DNA from: Lachnospira pectinoschiza
Lineage (GTDB): Bacteria > Bacillota > Clostridia > Lachnospirales > Lachnospiraceae
DNA: 64,000 nt
NCBI RefSeq assembly: GCF_020564355.1
Contig: NZ_JAJCRR010000004.1
Span: 124,001-188,000 of the forward strand
Reading direction: 5' to 3'
Shown here: positions 62,164 through 64,000 of the stretch, in pieces
Numbering within the stretch: position 1 is the stretch's first letter
Layout of the letters: each line of letters starts with the position of its first letter
The notes under the pieces: generated by a model
Told to the model about the DNA's origin: nothing
What the model saw: only the letters and a program-made list of their open reading frames with translations
The model's database searches: none
Position numbers and translations under genes: made by a program

Positions 62164-64000
62164 ATGGAAAATAAAGATGTAAAAATGCCTCCGAAGACAA
62201 GAGGACCGATGAGAGGACCAGGCAGAGGTATGATGCCAGGAGAAAAAGCCAAAGACTTTAAATGGTCTATCGGCAAATTACTTGCGTATCTTGGAAATTA
62301 CAAAATCGGCATTATCGTAGTGATGATTTTTGCGGCGTGTGCGACCGTGTTTAACGTTGTCGGTCCAAAGGTTTTAGGTAAAGCCACGACAGCACTTTCC
62401 GAAGGGCTGATGAATAAAATCAACGGCACCGGCGGCATGGATTTTAACTATATCGGAAAAGTCCTTTTATTTGTGCTGGGATTATACAGCATCAGCGCCG
62501 TTTTCAGCTTTATACAGGGCTGGATTATGACGGGGATCACACAGAAGCTGTGTTACCGGTTAAGGAAAGAAATTTCCGAAAAAATTAACCGTATGCCGAT
62601 GAAATATTTTGAAAGCAGAACTTACGGTGAAGTATTATCGCGTATTACCAATGATGTAGATACCCTCGGCATGGGTTTAAACCAGAGCATTACTACGATT
62701 ATTACCGCTGTTGCAACCATGCTTGGTGTATTGGTGATGATGTTAAGCATTTCACCGCTGATGACACTGATTGCAGTCATTATTCTGCCGGTGTCAGCCG
62801 GACTGATTTCATTTGTTGTAAAGAAATCACAGAAATATTTTAAGACACAACAGGAATATTTAGGCCATATCAACGGACAGATTGAAGAAACCTACGGCGG
62901 ACATACCGTTGTAAAGTCTTTTAACAAAGAGGCTTCTATGGTTAAGCAGTTTGACGAAACCAATACGGTATTGTATAAATCCGCATGGAAATCGCAGTTC
63001 CTATCCGGAATGATGCAGCCGATTATGAATTTTGTCGGAAACTTAGGCTATGCCTGTGTGGCATTAAGCGGAGGTCTTCTTGCAATTCAGGGCGCGATTA
63101 CAATTGGTGATATTCAGGCATTTATCCAGTATGTTAAGAATTTCACACAGCCGATTACACAGATTGCACAGGTTATCAATCAGGTACAGTCTATGGCAGC
63201 AGCCTCCGAGAGAGTATTCGAGTTCTTAGAGGAGGAAGAAGAAGATCAGTTTGTGCAAAATCCGGTACGCTTAGATAAAATCGAAGGCTGTGTGGATTTT
63301 GAAAATGTACACTTTGGTTATAAAGAAGATCAGACAATTATCAATGATTTTACTGTACATGTAAAACCGGGTCAGAAGGTTGCCATTGTCGGTCCTACAG
63401 GTGCCGGTAAGACAACGATTGTGAAGCTGCTCATGCGTTTTTACGATGTCGGCAGCGGTGCTATTTTAGTAGACGGACACAATATCAAGGACTTTAACAG
63501 ACGGGAATTAAGAGATGCGTTTGGCATGGTGCTTCAGGATACATGGCTGTATAAGGATACCATTATGGAAAATATCCGTTACGGAAGACTGGATGCAACC
63601 GATGAAGAAGTTATTGCGGCGGCAAAAGCAGCGCATGCACACCACTTTATTGAAACCCTGCCGGGTGGCTATCAGATGGAATTAAATGAAGATGCAAGCA
63701 ACGTTTCACAGGGACAGAAGCAACTGCTTACAATTGCGAGAGCAATTCTTGCAGACAATCCGATTCTGATTCTGGATGAAGCGACCTCTTCTGTGGATAC
63801 CCGTACAGAGATTCAGATTCAGAATGCAATGGATAACCTGATGAAGGGCAGAACGAGCTTTGTCATTGCCCACCGTCTGTCTACGATTAAAGATGCAGAC
63901 GTGATTCTTGTCATGAAGGACGGCGATATTGTAGAACAGGGAAATCATGAAGAACTTCTTGCAAAGGGCGGCTTCTATGCAGACCTTTACAATTCACAGT
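62164..64000 (+). CDS. ABC exporter half-transporter, partner subunit (3' truncated by window)
   Basis: At least 612 residues; the frame is open to the last base. A Pro/Gly/Arg-rich N-terminus (PPKTRGPMRGPGRGMMPG) precedes six helices. The ATPase domain has Walker A GPTGAGKTT, a changed signature VSQGQKQ, and intact Walker B ILILDEATSSVD with IAHRLST. It supplies the catalytic Glu for the heterodimer. The start lies 3 bases after the previous stop, with GGGAGGAAC inside that gene. Confidence 0.92.
   Translation, partial: MENKDVKMPPKTRGPMRGPGRGMMPGEKAKDFKWSIGKLLAYLGNYKIGIIVVMIFAACATVFNVVGPKVLGKATTALSEGLMNKINGTGGMDFNYIGKVLLFVLGLYSISAVFSFIQGWIMTGITQKLCYRLRKEISEKINRMPMKYFESRTYGEVLSRITNDVDTLGMGLNQSITTIITAVATMLGVLVMMLSISPLMTLIAVIILPVSAGLISFVVKKSQKYFKTQQEYLGHINGQIEETYGGHTVVKSFNKEASMVKQFDETNTVLYKSAWKSQFLSGMMQPIMNFVGNLGYACVALSGGLLAIQGAITIGDIQAFIQYVKNFTQPITQIAQVINQVQSMAAASERVFEFLEEEEEDQFVQNPVRLDKIEGCVDFENVHFGYKEDQTIINDFTVHVKPGQKVAIVGPTGAGKTTIVKLLMRFYDVGSGAILVDGHNIKDFNRRELRDAFGMVLQDTWLYKDTIMENIRYGRLDATDEEVIAAAKAAHAHHFIETLPGGYQMELNEDASNVSQGQKQLLTIARAILADNPILILDEATSSVDTRTEIQIQNAMDNLMKGRTSFVIAHRLSTIKDADVILVMKDGDIVEQGNHEELLAKGGFYADLYNSQ

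Noticed and set aside
1..64000. tRNA, rRNA, insertion sequences, prophage or integrase genes
   Set aside because: No cloverleaf, rRNA segment, transposase, phage structural gene or tyrosine/serine recombinase was recognised in the window.

Overview
The window reads as a chromosomal segment of a Gram-positive, low-to-medium GC Firmicute, most probably a gut-type Lachnospiraceae/Clostridia member. The grounds are strong AGGAGG ribosome-binding sites, factor-independent terminators, lipoproteins with Gram-positive lipoboxes, an agr-type peptide signalling locus, an FMN riboswitch, a PhoP/PhoR regulon with TTTACA direct repeats, and ABC-driven cellobiose phosphorolysis. No rRNA, tRNA, transposase, integrase or CRISPR array was seen.

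Layout. 1-5300: end of a cobalamin (lower-ligand/aminopropanol arm) cluster: a 5'-truncated CobC-like phosphatase, a Dabb protein, cbiB, a decayed lipoprotein-esterase, then cobD and cbiP behind an unidentified structured leader. 5336-9653: a bicupin protein, an HxlR regulator reduced to its tail next to its palindromic operator, and a heterodimeric ABC exporter. 9791-11756: three small membrane proteins, two with zinc ribbons, of unknown function. 11766-20329: a cellobiose regulon, with GH1 beta-glucosidase and GH94 cellobiose phosphorylase on the minus strand, divergent from lacI, a lipoprotein and two permeases; identical LacI-type operators lie in front of both arms. 20430-23721: a zinc-uptake operon (Fur-family regulator, znuA, znuC, znuB) with two Zur-like boxes.

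23900-31330 is visibly more AT-rich and looks acquired or decaying. It opens with a promoter and start codon whose gene has been cut off, then carries an arsR / ArsP-type permease / thioredoxin-like / arsC cassette and a marR-MATE pair. After that come many broken fragments (CDP-alcohol phosphatidyltransferase, AI-2E transporter, GT8, Spx/ArsC, Rpn nuclease) around one intact GNAT gene.

31420-59088 is largely phosphate physiology: pfkA-ppk1, uppP, a surface-anchored metallophosphoesterase, pstSCA, then pstB-phoU, a Na/Pi symporter with PhoU tail, and phoP-phoR. Direct TTTACA repeats at 11-nt period precede pfkA, the phosphatase, pstS, pstB and the symporter. The pst operon is split by about 11 kb. 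The interrupting stretch holds an XRE-ImmA-DUF3783 trio, a riboflavin operon (ribD-E-BA-H) under an FMN riboswitch, and an agr-like region. In that region an XRE regulator, a LytTR response regulator and a GHKL kinase are translationally coupled on the plus strand. A convergent agrB-agrD pair encodes a predicted serine-lactone signal, and between the two arms sits an AAA ATPase plus PD-(D/E)XK-like nuclease with its own promoter. This is the best candidate for an undescribed system: a quorum-sensing locus wrapped around a defence-like pair.

59375-64000: a MarR regulator with two palindromic operators and a second heterodimeric ABC exporter; the last gene runs off the window.
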